From the NCBI RefSeq assembly GCF_014841215.1, contig NZ_JACYTR010000011.1, positions 62,001-126,000 of the forward strand: a stretch of 64,000 nucleotides of DNA, given 5' to 3'. Shown piece after piece: positions 35,042 through 42,536 of the stretch. Within the stretch, counting starts at the first letter, position 1. Each line of letters starts with the position of its first letter. The stretch is from Pseudomarimonas arenosa (GTDB lineage: Bacteria; Pseudomonadota; Gammaproteobacteria; Xanthomonadales; Xanthomonadaceae). The notes beneath the pieces were generated by a model. It made no database searches. It was not told the origin of the DNA and worked only from the letters and a program-made list of their open reading frames with translations. Position numbers and translations under genes: made by a program.

Positions 35042-36217
35042 CTACAGGCGCCCGCTCAGGTCACCGAAAGCAAACAGCGCCGAGGCATCCACGCCGCGCT
35101 CCAGGCCGATCACCCGAAAGCGCTCACCCATCTCGCCCGGCAACACCAGCTTGCGAGCCTCCTCATTGCGGGCTCGCTGTTCGCGCTCATCGGCGGCCGG
35201 TGCCGCCAGTTCCTGCTCCAGGCCATTGCCAAGCAGGAAGGAGGCCTGCGAGCAAAACCCAGCCAGTTCCAGCCCGGCCGCCAGGCCAGCTTCCGCCACG
35301 GCAGTGAAGTCGACGAAGCTGGAGATGTCGTTCAAGCCGGGCCAGATGAATGGATCGGCATGGGCGCGGTGACGGTAGTGGCAGACCAGGGTGCCCTGGC
35401 TGCGCTCGTCGAGGTAATACTCGCGACGTGTATAGCCGTAGTCGATGAACAGGGCGAGACCGCGCTGCAGGCTGCCAGTAACCGCCTGCAGCCACCACGG
35501 CAGTTGCACCAGCAGTTCCGACACATAGCCGTCGGGCAGGCTGCGCCCCAGGGTCTGCTCGACTTTCTGCAGCGCAGCGATCAGCATGCTGTCAGCAGCA
35601 CGCTCCGTGAGCCGCAACTGCTGCTCGCGCACTTCAACATAGAGTTCCATCACCTCGCCTTGGCGCTTGACGAAGCGGGTGACCGGCAGTGCATCCAGCA
35701 CCTCGTTGGCAAATAGCAGACCTGACCAGCCCTGCTCGGGCAGCTGGTCCAACCACTCCACACGCGCGAACAGATCGGCAGTGAGCCGTTCGCGCAATCG
35801 TTGCTGCTGCCGCTGGCGAAGATCGGCGCTGGGCTCCAAGATCATATAGCGCCCGGGCCGCCAATCGAGTTCGGCCAGATGTGTGAGCATACCTTCGGCA
35901 AAGGCCCCGGAGCCGCCCCCCAGCTCCAGCACATCGGCCTCGCCCAGCGGCCTCAGCAGCCGAATTGCCGCGTTGGCAACGGTGCGGGCAAACAGGCTGC
36001 CCAGTTCCGGCGCAGTAATGAAATCACCGGAGGCGCCGAACTTGGTGGCGCCAGCGCTGTAATAGCCAAAGCCCGGCGCATACAGTGCCAGCTCCATATA
36101 GCGCGAGAACGGGATGGCTCCGCCTTCTGCCGCAATCACTGCGCGCAACTGCTCAACGAATCGCTCGCTGTGCGCGCGCGCTTCGACCGCAGGTTCGGGC
36201 AGATTCATCGGCAACAT
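35042..36217 (-). CDS. SAM-dependent methyltransferase of the MidA/NDUFAF7 family
   Basis: About 391 residues. IPFSRYMELALYAPGFGYYS near the N-terminus is diagnostic of the MidA/NDUFAF7 (DUF185) family; the SAM-binding motif is LELGGGSGAFAEGML, followed by FANEVLDALPV. In mitochondria the homologue dimethylates an arginine of complex I subunit NDUFS2 during assembly; a similar role in bacteria is inference. ATG codons at 36217 and 36208 are both possible; GGAG about a dozen bases upstream favours the first. It is divergent from the pteridine reductase gene. Confidence 0.87.
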   Translation of the reverse strand: MLPMNLPEPAVEARAHSERFVEQLRAVIAAEGGAIPFSRYMELALYAPGFGYYSAGATKFGASGDFITAPELGSLFARTVANAAIRLLRPLGEADVLELGGGSGAFAEGMLTHLAELDWRPGRYMILEPSADLRQRQQQRLRERLTADLFARVEWLDQLPEQGWSGLLFANEVLDALPVTRFVKRQGEVMELYVEVREQQLRLTERAADSMLIAALQKVEQTLGRSLPDGYVSELLVQLPWWLQAVTGSLQRGLALFIDYGYTRREYYLDERSQGTLVCHYRHRAHADPFIWPGLNDISSFVDFTAVAEAGLAAGLELAGFCSQASFLLGNGLEQELAAPAADEREQRARNEEARKLVLPGEMGERFRVIGLERGVDASALFAFGDLSGRL

Positions 36218-36340
36218 GGCAGGGCGAACTCCGTTCAAAGCGCGCAGGGTATCAGGCTGAGCAGGCGCCGTCAGTCGATCGGCCCAGGCCTCGCAAGTCG
36301 GTATGCTGTGCGCTCATCCCTTGTTTCCCAGGCCCGACCG

Positions 36341-37075
36341 ATGAGCCGTCCCGTTGCATTGATCACCGGCGCCGCGCGCCGCGTAGGCGCGGTAATCGCC
36401 CGCCAACTGCATGCCGCTGGCTATGACCTGGCATTGCATCACCGGCAGTCCGAGGACGCGATGCATACACTTCACGGCGAGCTGGAAGCGCGTCGCGCAA
36501 ACAGCGTGCTCAGCTTGCGGGCCGAGCTGGCTGAGTTCGACCGACTACCCGAGTTGGTCGCCGCCACCCTCGGCCGGTTTGGGCGACTGGATGCGCTGAT
36601 CAACAACGCCTCCGCCTTCTACCCGACGCCGATTGGTGAGATTCAGCCGCGTCATTGGCAGGAGCTGTTCGCCTCGAATGCCTGGGCGCCGCTGTTCCTC
36701 AGTCAGGCCGCGGCACCACACCTGATTCAGCAGCAGGGCGCCATCGTCAACCTGATCGACATCTACGCCGAGCGGCCGCTGAAGCAGCACACGGTGTACT
36801 GCATGGCCAAGGCCGCGCTGTGGAGCCTGACGCAGAGCCTGGCGATCGAACTGGGCCCCAAGGTGCGTGTGAATGCGGTAGCCCCCGGTGCGGTGCTGTG
36901 GCCGGAAGCAGGCAAGGCGTATACAGACCAGCAGGCGCTGGTCGAGGCCACCGCACTGAAACGCAGCGGCAGCCCGGAAGAAGTGGCCGAGGCGGTACGC
37001 TGGCTGCTGCAGGATGCGAGCTACTGCAGCGGCCAGCTGATCCGGGTCGACGGCGGCCGTTCGCTGAGCTGGTAG
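36341..37075 (+). CDS. Pteridine reductase, FolM/PTR1-type SDR
   Basis: A 244-residue short-chain dehydrogenase. The nucleotide-binding motif is TGAARRVG, where the arginines favour NADPH, followed by HHRQS; INNASAFYP and the catalytic Tyr-Lys in TVYCMAKAAL (YxxxK) are present, as is the C-terminal GGRSLSW. These are features of pteridine reductases such as FolM, which reduce dihydrofolate or dihydromonapterin and can bypass DHFR. The start at 36341 begins the conserved fold; longer in-frame sequence upstream only overlaps the methyltransferase gene on the other strand. Folate genes folB and folK lie within 3 kb. Confidence 0.85.
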   Translation: MSRPVALITGAARRVGAVIARQLHAAGYDLALHHRQSEDAMHTLHGELEARRANSVLSLRAELAEFDRLPELVAATLGRFGRLDALINNASAFYPTPIGEIQPRHWQELFASNAWAPLFLSQAAAPHLIQQQGAIVNLIDIYAERPLKQHTVYCMAKAALWSLTQSLAIELGPKVRVNAVAPGAVLWPEAGKAYTDQQALVEATALKRSGSPEEVAEAVRWLLQDASYCSGQLIRVDGGRSLSW

Positions 37076-37076
37076 T

Positions 37077-37922
37077 TCAGCCCTTGTGAGCGAAGGCGCC
37101 CTGCAGCAGCGTGCGGTCGAAGCCCTGTGACTCGCCACCGTCGGCATAGCGATACAGCGCCGCCGAGTAGATGCCGCTCAATGCCGCCTGGATCAGGCCC
37201 ATCAGCAGAGCGGCGACTACCGTCAATGCGCCCAGGGTAATCGCCAGTCCGGGCAGTTGATTGACGCCTGCTGCCACCGTCAGCGCAGCGCCGAACAACA
37301 AGACCAGGGCAGTCAGAAATCCGCCGACTAGGCCGATACCGCCATTGCCGATCAGATTCTCACCCCAACTCTGCTTCAGCATCATGGCGCTGCGCTTGAC
37401 CGCTTCGATCGGCCCAATGTTCTGGCTGACCAGGATCGGCACCACCAGGAACGAGGCCACGGTCCAGGCGGCGCCGAACAATCCGGCGATCCAGCTGCCG
37501 ATGAAACCAGCGCGCTGCTCGATCGCGCGCAGGATCATGCCAACGGTGGCGGCGATCATGGCGTAACCGAAGATAACCCCGACCTTGGACCAGGCGATCC
37601 GCAGGCCATCGCTCAAGGTCGGGTCGCCGCCCTGCAGGCGGATCATCGCCGCGCCGACCAGGGCGCTGTTGAAGAAGAAGATGATGAAGTACTGGCAAAG
37701 ATAGAAGCCGAAGAACCATAGCAAGTACAGCAGACTGAACCCCTTTTCGCTCAATTCCTGCGCCTGGGGCTCCTGCAAGACGAACAAGGGCGCGACAAAG
37801 CTGGCCACCACCATCAGGGTGGCAATCGAGCTCAGCAAGGGGAACACCAGCAGTTCGGTGTCCGACCTGAGTACGCCGGCACTGGCCTTGATCAAGGCCC
37901 AACTCCGCGCAAAACGCCCCAT
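37077..37922 (-). CDS. DUF6159 family membrane protein
   Basis: A 281-residue integral membrane protein with about five or six hydrophobic helices, including LLYLLWFFGFYLCQYFIIF and two later glycine-rich membrane pairs. The N-terminus SWALIKASAGVLRSDTELLVFPLLS and the GAAMIRLQGGDPTLSDGLR segment fit the DUF6159 group. No function is known. Its stop is one base from that of the convergent pteridine reductase gene, and folK follows upstream after 35 bases, so it may be the last gene of the folB-channel-folK transcript. Confidence 0.8.
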   Translation of the reverse strand: MGRFARSWALIKASAGVLRSDTELLVFPLLSSIATLMVVASFVAPLFVLQEPQAQELSEKGFSLLYLLWFFGFYLCQYFIIFFFNSALVGAAMIRLQGGDPTLSDGLRIAWSKVGVIFGYAMIAATVGMILRAIEQRAGFIGSWIAGLFGAAWTVASFLVVPILVSQNIGPIEAVKRSAMMLKQSWGENLIGNGGIGLVGGFLTALVLLFGAALTVAAGVNQLPGLAITLGALTVVAALLMGLIQAALSGIYSAALYRYADGGESQGFDRTLLQGAFAHKG

Positions 37923-37957
37923 GATGTTTCTCCCCCGCTTTCAGCCAGTGGCAGATG

Positions 37958-38446
37958 CTACGCCGAATTCGCGCACTGCGGCAGCACGGTTTCGAACGCC
38001 GGGTGCTGCTGCCACATCGCCGCCAGCGTCAGGCGGCGTTCGGGATCGACAAAATCCGGCGCAATCTCGGCTAAGGGCGCCAGTACAAAGGCATGGCGCA
38101 CATCTTCACGCGGGATCTGCAGGTTATGCGGGCCGCTGAGCACCTGATCGCCGTAATAGACGATGTCGATATCGAGGGTACGGGAGGAAAAACGCGGCCC
38201 GTCGCGGCGCCGGCCGTGGCGATCTTCCAGTGCGTGCAACCAGGCATTGAGCTGCAGCGCCGGCATCTCGGTGTCGATGGCGACGGCGGCGTTGAGAAAA
38301 TCCTCACCATCAAAACCAACCGCAACGGTGCGGTAGTAACCCGATACGCGGAGGCCAGGAAACTGTTGCCGCAGCTCTGCCACGGCAAGATCCAGATGTC
38401 GCTTCGGTTCAATATTCGAACCCAAGGACAGCAGCACTTCGGTCAT
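37958..38446 (-). CDS. folK: 2-amino-4-hydroxy-6-hydroxymethyldihydropteridine diphosphokinase
   Basis: A 162-residue HPPK that moves pyrophosphate from ATP to 6-hydroxymethyl-7,8-dihydropterin in folate synthesis. SLGSNI (7-12), the metal-binding D92-I-D94 in RTLDIDIVYYG, and IPREDVRHAFVLAPL are the family's motifs. Its ATG overlaps the stop of the mechanosensitive channel gene by four bases, so translation is coupled. folB lies just beyond that channel gene. Confidence 0.95.
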   Translation of the reverse strand: MTEVLLSLGSNIEPKRHLDLAVAELRQQFPGLRVSGYYRTVAVGFDGEDFLNAAVAIDTEMPALQLNAWLHALEDRHGRRRDGPRFSSRTLDIDIVYYGDQVLSGPHNLQIPREDVRHAFVLAPLAEIAPDFVDPERRLTLAAMWQQHPAFETVLPQCANSA

Positions 38447-39693
38447 TGGCGGCGCCCGGTCAAGGCTTGCCGCAGGTCGGCACCGCCCGGCTCCTGAAAC
38501 ACCCGCAGATCGAACTCATCCAGGATCGCCAGCAGGTGATCAAAGATGTCCGACTGCACCCCCTCATATTCGGCCCAGGCGGTGGTATTGGTGAAGCAAT
38601 ACAACTCGATCGGAATGCCGGTCGGCCCCGGCGCCAACTGTCGCACCAGCAAGGTCATGTTCTGATGGATCTTCGGGTGGGTGCGCAGGTAGGCCTCAAC
38701 ATAGGCGCGAAAGGTGCCCAGATTGGTCAGCCGGCGCGTGTTGACCGGCTCCAGCGCGGCGTCACGCAACGATTCATTCCAGCGCTCCAACTCGCCTTTC
38801 TTGCGTACCAGGTAGTCCTCGATCAAGGCAAACCGGGATAGACGACCGCGCTCGTCATCGCGCAGGAAACGCACCGAGCGCTGGTCGATCAACACGGCGC
38901 GCTTGATGCGTCGCCCACCCGACTCGCTCATGCCACGCCAGTTGCGAAACGGCTCAGCAATCAGGCGATAGGTGGGAATCGTGGTGATGGTCTTGTCCCA
39001 GTTCTGCACCTTGACCGTGTGCAGCGCAATGTCGATCACGTCGCCATCGGCTTCCAGGGCCGGCATCTGAATCCAGTCGCCGACGCGCAGCATGTCGTGG
39101 CTGGTCAGCTGGATGCTGGCGACCAGCGACATCAGGGTGTCCTTGAACACCAATAGCAGCACCGCGGTCATGGCACCCAGGCCCGACAGCAGCAGCAAGG
39201 GCGAGCGCTCGATCAGTACCGCGACGATGACGATGCCGCTTAACAGGTAGATCAATAGCTGGGCGACCTGAACGTAGCCCTTGATCGGTCGCGCCTTGGC
39301 GCGCAGCGTATCGCGCGCTTCGTACAAAGAATTGACCGTGCCGAGCAGCTTGGCCGCGCCCAGTGCGAGGGTCAGCACGATGTAACTCAACGCCACATTG
39401 CGCAGCACACGCACCCAGTCGTCGCTGATCGCGCTGACCAGATCGACCCCCCAATAGATCACCAGGGCCGGCACCACATGCGAGACCCGATCGATCACCC
39501 CGCGGTCCAGCAGGGCATCGTCCCACTTGACCGTAGTCACTCGAACGATGCGTTTCACCAGCCGCAGCAGAATACGCTTGGTGACCAGATCGGCCAGCCA
39601 GGCGGCGAGGATCAAGCCAGCCAACGACACCATGGTGGCCAGCCACGGATTGGCCTCGATTTCGCTACTCACAGCCTGCAGGATCGATTCCAT
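38443..39693 (-). CDS. MscS-superfamily mechanosensitive channel, YbdG-like
   Basis: A 416-residue inner-membrane channel. About five transmembrane helices occupy the first 210 residues, the last pair (LSGLGAMTAVLLLVFKDTLMSLVASIQL) being the glycine/alanine-rich pore helix and its continuation; GDWIQMPALEADGDVIDIALHTVKVQNWD is the beta domain of MscS. Length and extra helices resemble E. coli YbdG (MscM). Its start codon shares one base with the folB stop (TGATG) and its stop overlaps the folK start, so it is locked into the folate operon by coupling on both sides. The in-frame sequence further upstream lies within folB and is not used. Confidence 0.9.
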   Translation of the reverse strand: MESILQAVSSEIEANPWLATMVSLAGLILAAWLADLVTKRILLRLVKRIVRVTTVKWDDALLDRGVIDRVSHVVPALVIYWGVDLVSAISDDWVRVLRNVALSYIVLTLALGAAKLLGTVNSLYEARDTLRAKARPIKGYVQVAQLLIYLLSGIVIVAVLIERSPLLLLSGLGAMTAVLLLVFKDTLMSLVASIQLTSHDMLRVGDWIQMPALEADGDVIDIALHTVKVQNWDKTITTIPTYRLIAEPFRNWRGMSESGGRRIKRAVLIDQRSVRFLRDDERGRLSRFALIEDYLVRKKGELERWNESLRDAALEPVNTRRLTNLGTFRAYVEAYLRTHPKIHQNMTLLVRQLAPGPTGIPIELYCFTNTTAWAEYEGVQSDIFDHLLAILDEFDLRVFQEPGGADLRQALTGRRQ

Positions 39694-40049
39694 CAGTCGC
39701 CCCGTCGGCGCTCGATGCGCACGCCGACATTGCGCGCGCCGCGCACGGCTCCAGGTTTGCTCAGCTTGAGCCGCACCCACTCAACATCGAATTCCGCCAT
39801 GATGATTTCGCAGCAGCGCTCGGCCAGGGTTTCGACCAAGCCGAAGTCGGAAGCCTTGACATAGCCAACCAATCGCTTGCTGACTGCCTTGTAGTCCAAG
39901 GTATCCTCGATCCTGTCGCTGGCTGCCGGCTTTCGATTGTCGAAGCCCATTTCGATATCGAATACCAAGGGCTGCTTGATGCGGCGCTCCCAGTCATAGA
40001 TGCCGATCGTCGTTTCGATCTCCAACCCTTCGATAAACACTGTATCCAT
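39693..40049 (-). CDS. folB: Dihydroneopterin aldolase
   Basis: A 118-residue enzyme of folate synthesis that converts 7,8-dihydroneopterin to the hydroxymethyl form used by FolK. MDTVFIEGLEIETTIGIYDWE is the family's start with the active-site Glu near position 21, and the C-terminal KLSKPGAVRGARNVGV matches the conserved KPxA region. The ATG at 40049 begins the conserved sequence; the frame extends upstream through a repeat element. It lies downstream of tsaD, separated by a 108-bp gap that holds a hairpin repeat. Confidence 0.95.
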   Translation of the reverse strand: MDTVFIEGLEIETTIGIYDWERRIKQPLVFDIEMGFDNRKPAASDRIEDTLDYKAVSKRLVGYVKASDFGLVETLAERCCEIIMAEFDVEWVRLKLSKPGAVRGARNVGVRIERRRGD

Positions 40050-40092
40050 TGACTGTATCCTTGCGAATTGCGATGCCCGTTGCGTGCTTGCT

Positions 40093-40155
40093 TTCCGAGC
40101 GCGCCGTCCTCGGCGCGCGATACCAGGCTGCTGCAATCGGCCTCAGCCGCCTGGT
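40093..40155 (-). repeat. Hairpin repeat module between tsaD and folB (second copy)
   Basis: Two stems match the second and third stems of the engB array: GCGCGCC (40099-40105), loop GTCCTC, GGCGCGC (40112-40118); and ACCAGGCTGCTG (40122-40133) with CAGCCGCCTGGT (40144-40155), one mismatch. The flanks TTTCCGA and ATACCAGGCTGCTG also match the first copy. On the minus strand, the tsaD sense strand, the first loop is GAGGAC. It begins two bases after the tsaD stop. Confidence 0.75.
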
Positions 40156-40157
40156 GA

Positions 40158-41189
40158 TCAGGGCGCGCCGGCACCTTCCAGCGGCGCCAATCGGGCCATA
40201 TCCCAGCGCGGCTGCACCTGGATGGCCGACGACTCGGCCTGCCCGGCAGCCAGCCGCAGGGCACCGGCAAAGGCAATCATGGCGCCGTTGTCGGTGCAGA
40301 ATTCCGGCCGCGGAAAGCATACTCGCCATCCCGCTGCCAGACCTGCCTGCTGCAGCCGTGCACGCAGATCGCGATTGGCTCCGACGCCACCGGCCACCAC
40401 CAGACACCTCGCGCCGGTTTCCCGCATAGCGCGCTCACACTTGATTGTCAGTGTATCGACCACCGCCTGTTGAAAGGCGCAGGCGATGTCGGCGCGAGTC
40501 TGCTCGCCCTGATCACTTTGCTGCCAGGCCAGCAGCACCTGAGTCTTCAGGCCGGAAAAGCTGAAATCGAAGCCCGGCCGATCGATCATCGGGCGCGCAA
40601 ACTTGAACATACCGTTTCGCCCCTGCTCGGCCAGACGGGACAGCACCGGGCCACCCGGATAGGGCAAGCCCATCAGCTTGGCGGTCTTGTCGAAGGCCTC
40701 GCCCGCAGCGTCGTCCAAGGTCTCGCCCAGGACCTGGTAGCGACCGATGGCTTCCACTTCAACCAACTGGGTGTGACCGCCGGAGACCAGCAAGGCCACA
40801 AACGGCGCCGCCGGCGGATCGTCCTCCATCAGCGGCGCCAGCAAATGACCTTCCATATGATGCACGCCCACCGCCGGCACCCCCAGCGACCAAGCCAAGC
40901 CACGCGCACCGGCCGCCCCCACCAATAAGGCGCCAACCAAGCCGGGCCCGGCGGTGTAGGCCACGCCACCGATCTGAGCGCGCGACACGCCAGCCTCGTC
41001 CAGGCAGTGCTGCAACAGCGGCCACAGCTTGCGCACGTGATCACGGCTGGCCAGTTCGGGCACCACGCCGCCGTACTCGGCATGCAGATCCACCTGACTG
41101 TACAGCGCGTGGGCCAACAGGCCGCGATCGGTCTGGTACAGCGCCAGCCCGGTTTCGTCACAGGAGGTTTCGATGCCGACAACGATCAT
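40158..41189 (-). CDS. tsaD: tRNA N6-adenosine threonylcarbamoyltransferase TsaD
   Basis: A 343-residue enzyme that, with TsaB and TsaE, adds the threonylcarbamoyl group to A37 of ANN-decoding tRNAs. [10 protein letters not shown] (5-14), the metal-binding H111-M-E-G-H115, VSGGHTQL and [10 protein letters not shown] are the signature motifs. Length is typical. It is divergent from rpsU, the standard gammaproteobacterial arrangement. Two inverted clusters of GTGATTN heptamers lie in the shared upstream region. Confidence 0.97.
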   Translation of the reverse strand: MIVVGIETSCDETGLALYQTDRGLLAHALYSQVDLHAEYGGVVPELASRDHVRKLWPLLQHCLDEAGVSRAQIGGVAYTAGPGLVGALLVGAAGARGLAWSLGVPAVGVHHMEGHLLAPLMEDDPPAAPFVALLVSGGHTQLVEVEAIGRYQVLGETLDDAAGEAFDKTAKLMGLPYPGGPVLSRLAEQGRNGMFKFARPMIDRPGFDFSFSGLKTQVLLAWQQSDQGEQTRADIACAFQQAVVDTLTIKCERAMRETGARCLVVAGGVGANRDLRARLQQAGLAAGWRVCFPRPEFCTDNGAMIAFAGALRLAAGQAESSAIQVQPRWDMARLAPLEGAGAP

Positions 41190-41200
41190 TTTGGAAAGCC

Positions 41201-41328
41201 GTGATTGGTGATCGGTGATTCGCCCTGACCCACCGAGGGCGGTTGAGTGGTTGGCATGGTGATGGCGTACAGCTGGGGCTCGCCCAAATTCGCTCTTGGC
41301 AAATCAGCAATCACCCATCACGAATCAC
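41201..41328. repeat. Inverted clusters of GTGATTN heptamers between tsaD and rpsU
   Basis: GTGATTG-GTGATCG-GTGATTC (41201-41221) and, inverted, CAATCAC-CCATCAC-GAATCAC (41308-41328) are each three heptamers in exact phase. The 21-bp arms pair at 18 positions across an 86-base spacer. They lie in the divergent promoter region and could be an operator array or a short dispersed repeat. Confidence 0.7.
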
Positions 41329-41350
41329 CGTTTGAACCATTATGCGCACC

Positions 41351-41379
41351 TTGTGATTCTAGCGGGCTTGCGCTATAGT
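41351..41379 (+). promoter_or_regulatory. Sigma-70 promoter of rpsU
   Basis: TTGTGA (41351-41356), a 17-bp spacer and TATAGT (41374-41379), about 50 bp upstream of the rpsU start. Spacing is ideal and both boxes match consensus well, as expected for a ribosomal protein gene. Confidence 0.75.
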
Positions 41380-41427
41380 GCGCGGCTCCCCGGTTAGCGG
41401 GGACGATGAATTGAGTCCGGAGATCCC

Positions 41428-41643
41428 ATGCCCAGCGTTAAAGTCCGCGAGAACGAGCCTTTCGAGTTTGCCCTGCGTCGCTTCAAGCGTACCTGTGAGA
41501 AGGCCGGTGTGTTGGCCGAAACCCGCAAGCGCGAGTTCTACGAGAAGCCGACCCAGGAGCGCAAGCGTAAGGCCGCCGCCGCGGTGAAGCGCCATCTGCG
41601 CCGAGTGTCGCGCGACGCCACCAAGCGCCGCCGCCTCTACTGA
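41428..41643 (+). CDS. rpsU: 30S ribosomal protein S21
   Basis: A 71-residue, highly basic protein, [20 protein letters not shown] at the start and KRRRLY at the end, of exactly the length of the E. coli protein. It belongs to the small ribosomal subunit near the anti-Shine-Dalgarno sequence. GGAG precedes the ATG. In many gammaproteobacteria rpsU opens the rpsU-dnaG-rpoD macromolecular synthesis operon; here a strong terminator follows it and yqeY comes next. Confidence 0.98.
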   Translation: MPSVKVRENEPFEFALRRFKRTCEKAGVLAETRKREFYEKPTQERKRKAAAAVKRHLRRVSRDATKRRRLY

Positions 41644-41663
41644 TCTCCGCATCGGGCAGCAGC

Positions 41664-41695
41664 AAGCCGGCCGCGCTTCGCGCCGCCGGCTTTTT
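41664..41695 (+). terminator. Rho-independent terminator after rpsU
   Basis: AAGCCGGC (41664-41671) and GCCGGCTT (41685-41692) enclose an inner GCGC-TTC-GCGC stem with a single C-C mismatch, followed directly by a run of T to 41695. It starts 20 bases after the rpsU stop and may attenuate read-through into yqeY. Confidence 0.85.
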
Positions 41696-41746
41696 GCGTT
41701 TGTATTCCTCGAAGCGTTGCCAGTCCCCACTGAATGGAGTCCCATC

Positions 41747-42193
41747 ATGAGCCTGCGTCAGCAACTCACCGATGACATGAAAGCCGCGATGAAAGGCGGT
41801 GACAAAGAACGCCTGGGCGTGATTCGCCTGATCAATGCCGCGATCAAGCAGCGCGAAGTCGACGAGCGCATCGAGATCACCGATGCAATCGTGCTGGCGG
41901 TGCTGGAGAAGATGACCAAGCAGCGCAAGGACTCGATCAGCCAGTACGAAGCCGCCGGTCGCGATGACCTGGCCGCCGTCGAGCGCATGGAAATGGGCAT
42001 CATCCAGACCTACCTGCCGGCACAGATGAGCGATGCCGAGTTGCAGGCCGCGGTCGACGCCGCGGTGGCCGAAGTCGGCGCCTCCAGCCCGGCCGATATG
42101 GGCAAGGTGATGGCGGTGCTGAAACCGCGCATCGCCGGCAAGGCCGACATGGGTCAGGCCTCGGCCAAGGTCAAGGCAGCGCTGACACCGTAG
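41747..42193 (+). CDS. yqeY: GatB/YqeY family protein
   Basis: A 148-residue soluble helical protein related to the tail domain of GatB. MSLRQQLTDDMKAAMKGGDK, the AAIKQREVDER segment and AQMSDAEL are typical. The family is suspected to bind tRNA or assist amidotransferase-type reactions, but its role is not settled. GGAG precedes the ATG at 41747. It sits between rpsU and dnaG in many Lysobacterales; here dnaG is displaced by 4.3 kb. A good terminator follows. Confidence 0.93.
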   Translation: MSLRQQLTDDMKAAMKGGDKERLGVIRLINAAIKQREVDERIEITDAIVLAVLEKMTKQRKDSISQYEAAGRDDLAAVERMEMGIIQTYLPAQMSDAELQAAVDAAVAEVGASSPADMGKVMAVLKPRIAGKADMGQASAKVKAALTP

Positions 42194-42222
42194 CCCGTTC
42201 GATCCAAACCGTGCAAACCCCA

Positions 42223-42252
42223 AACGCCGAGCCCTGCTCGGCGTTGTTGTTT
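42223..42252 (+). terminator. Rho-independent terminator after yqeY
   Basis: AACGCCGAGC (42223-42232), loop CCT, GCTCGGCGTT (42236-42245), a perfect 10-bp stem followed by the T-rich GTTGTTT. Confidence 0.75.
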
Positions 42253-42253
42253 G

Positions 42254-42470
42254 CGCTGCTCGGTCTACGGCCTCTAACAGCCGTCAGAACGCCCTGCGGC
42301 GTACCGCTGTCGTTGAACAAACAGGCGCAGACTGATATCGCGTGCCATGGACGGCGCGCGCGGAAGTCAAACCTTCCTGCATAGGTGGCGCGGCTTTGCC
42401 GCGCCCGGCTTGCCGTGAGCCTGCCGAACGGTTGCGCTGGAAACCTCCGTGACTTCTGGCTCAGGCGAAT
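42254..42470. other. Repeat-bearing spacer upstream of the zinc receptor
   Basis: With the yqeY terminator and the Zur box this makes up a 343-bp gap without genes. It holds the third copy of the hairpin repeat (42333-42377, listed separately) and a further stem GGCGCGGC-TTT-GCCGCGCC (42387-42405). No ORF has a credible start. Confidence 0.5.
42333..42377 (+). repeat. Hairpin repeat module downstream of yqeY (third copy, inverted)
   Basis: GCGTGCC (42340-42346), loop ATGGAC, GGCGCGC (42353-42359) with one G-U pair, then GGAAG/CTTCC (42362-42377). Read as the reverse complement it aligns with the first copy: a GGTTT-type segment, GCGCGCC, GTCCAT, then GATATCAGTCTG against AAAATCAGGCTG. The GGA loop is on the + strand, the yqeY sense strand. 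Confidence 0.65.
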
Positions 42471-42495
42471 GTAGAGTTATGATATAACATTCTAC
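42471..42495 (+). promoter_or_regulatory. Zur box upstream of the zinc receptor gene
   Basis: The core GTTAT-GAT-ATAAC (42476-42488) and right half TATAACATTC match the gammaproteobacterial Zur operator (TGTTATANTATAACA). TATGAT (42478-42483) inside it could serve as the -10 box, so bound Zur would block the promoter. The site ends 41 bp before the receptor start. Confidence 0.8.
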
Positions 42496-42536
42496 ATTTG
42501 ACCGGCGTGCGCCGGACTGACGCAAGGAACCTCACG

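Noticed and set aside
35801-36340. 180-codon N-terminal extension of the pteridine reductase frame
   Set aside because: It overlaps the methyltransferase gene on the other strand and has no conserved sequence; the reductase fold starts at 36341.
42498-42536. Thirteen-codon N-terminal extension of the zinc receptor
   Set aside because: The ATG at 42537 has AAGGA upstream and begins a standard signal peptide; the extension would spoil it.
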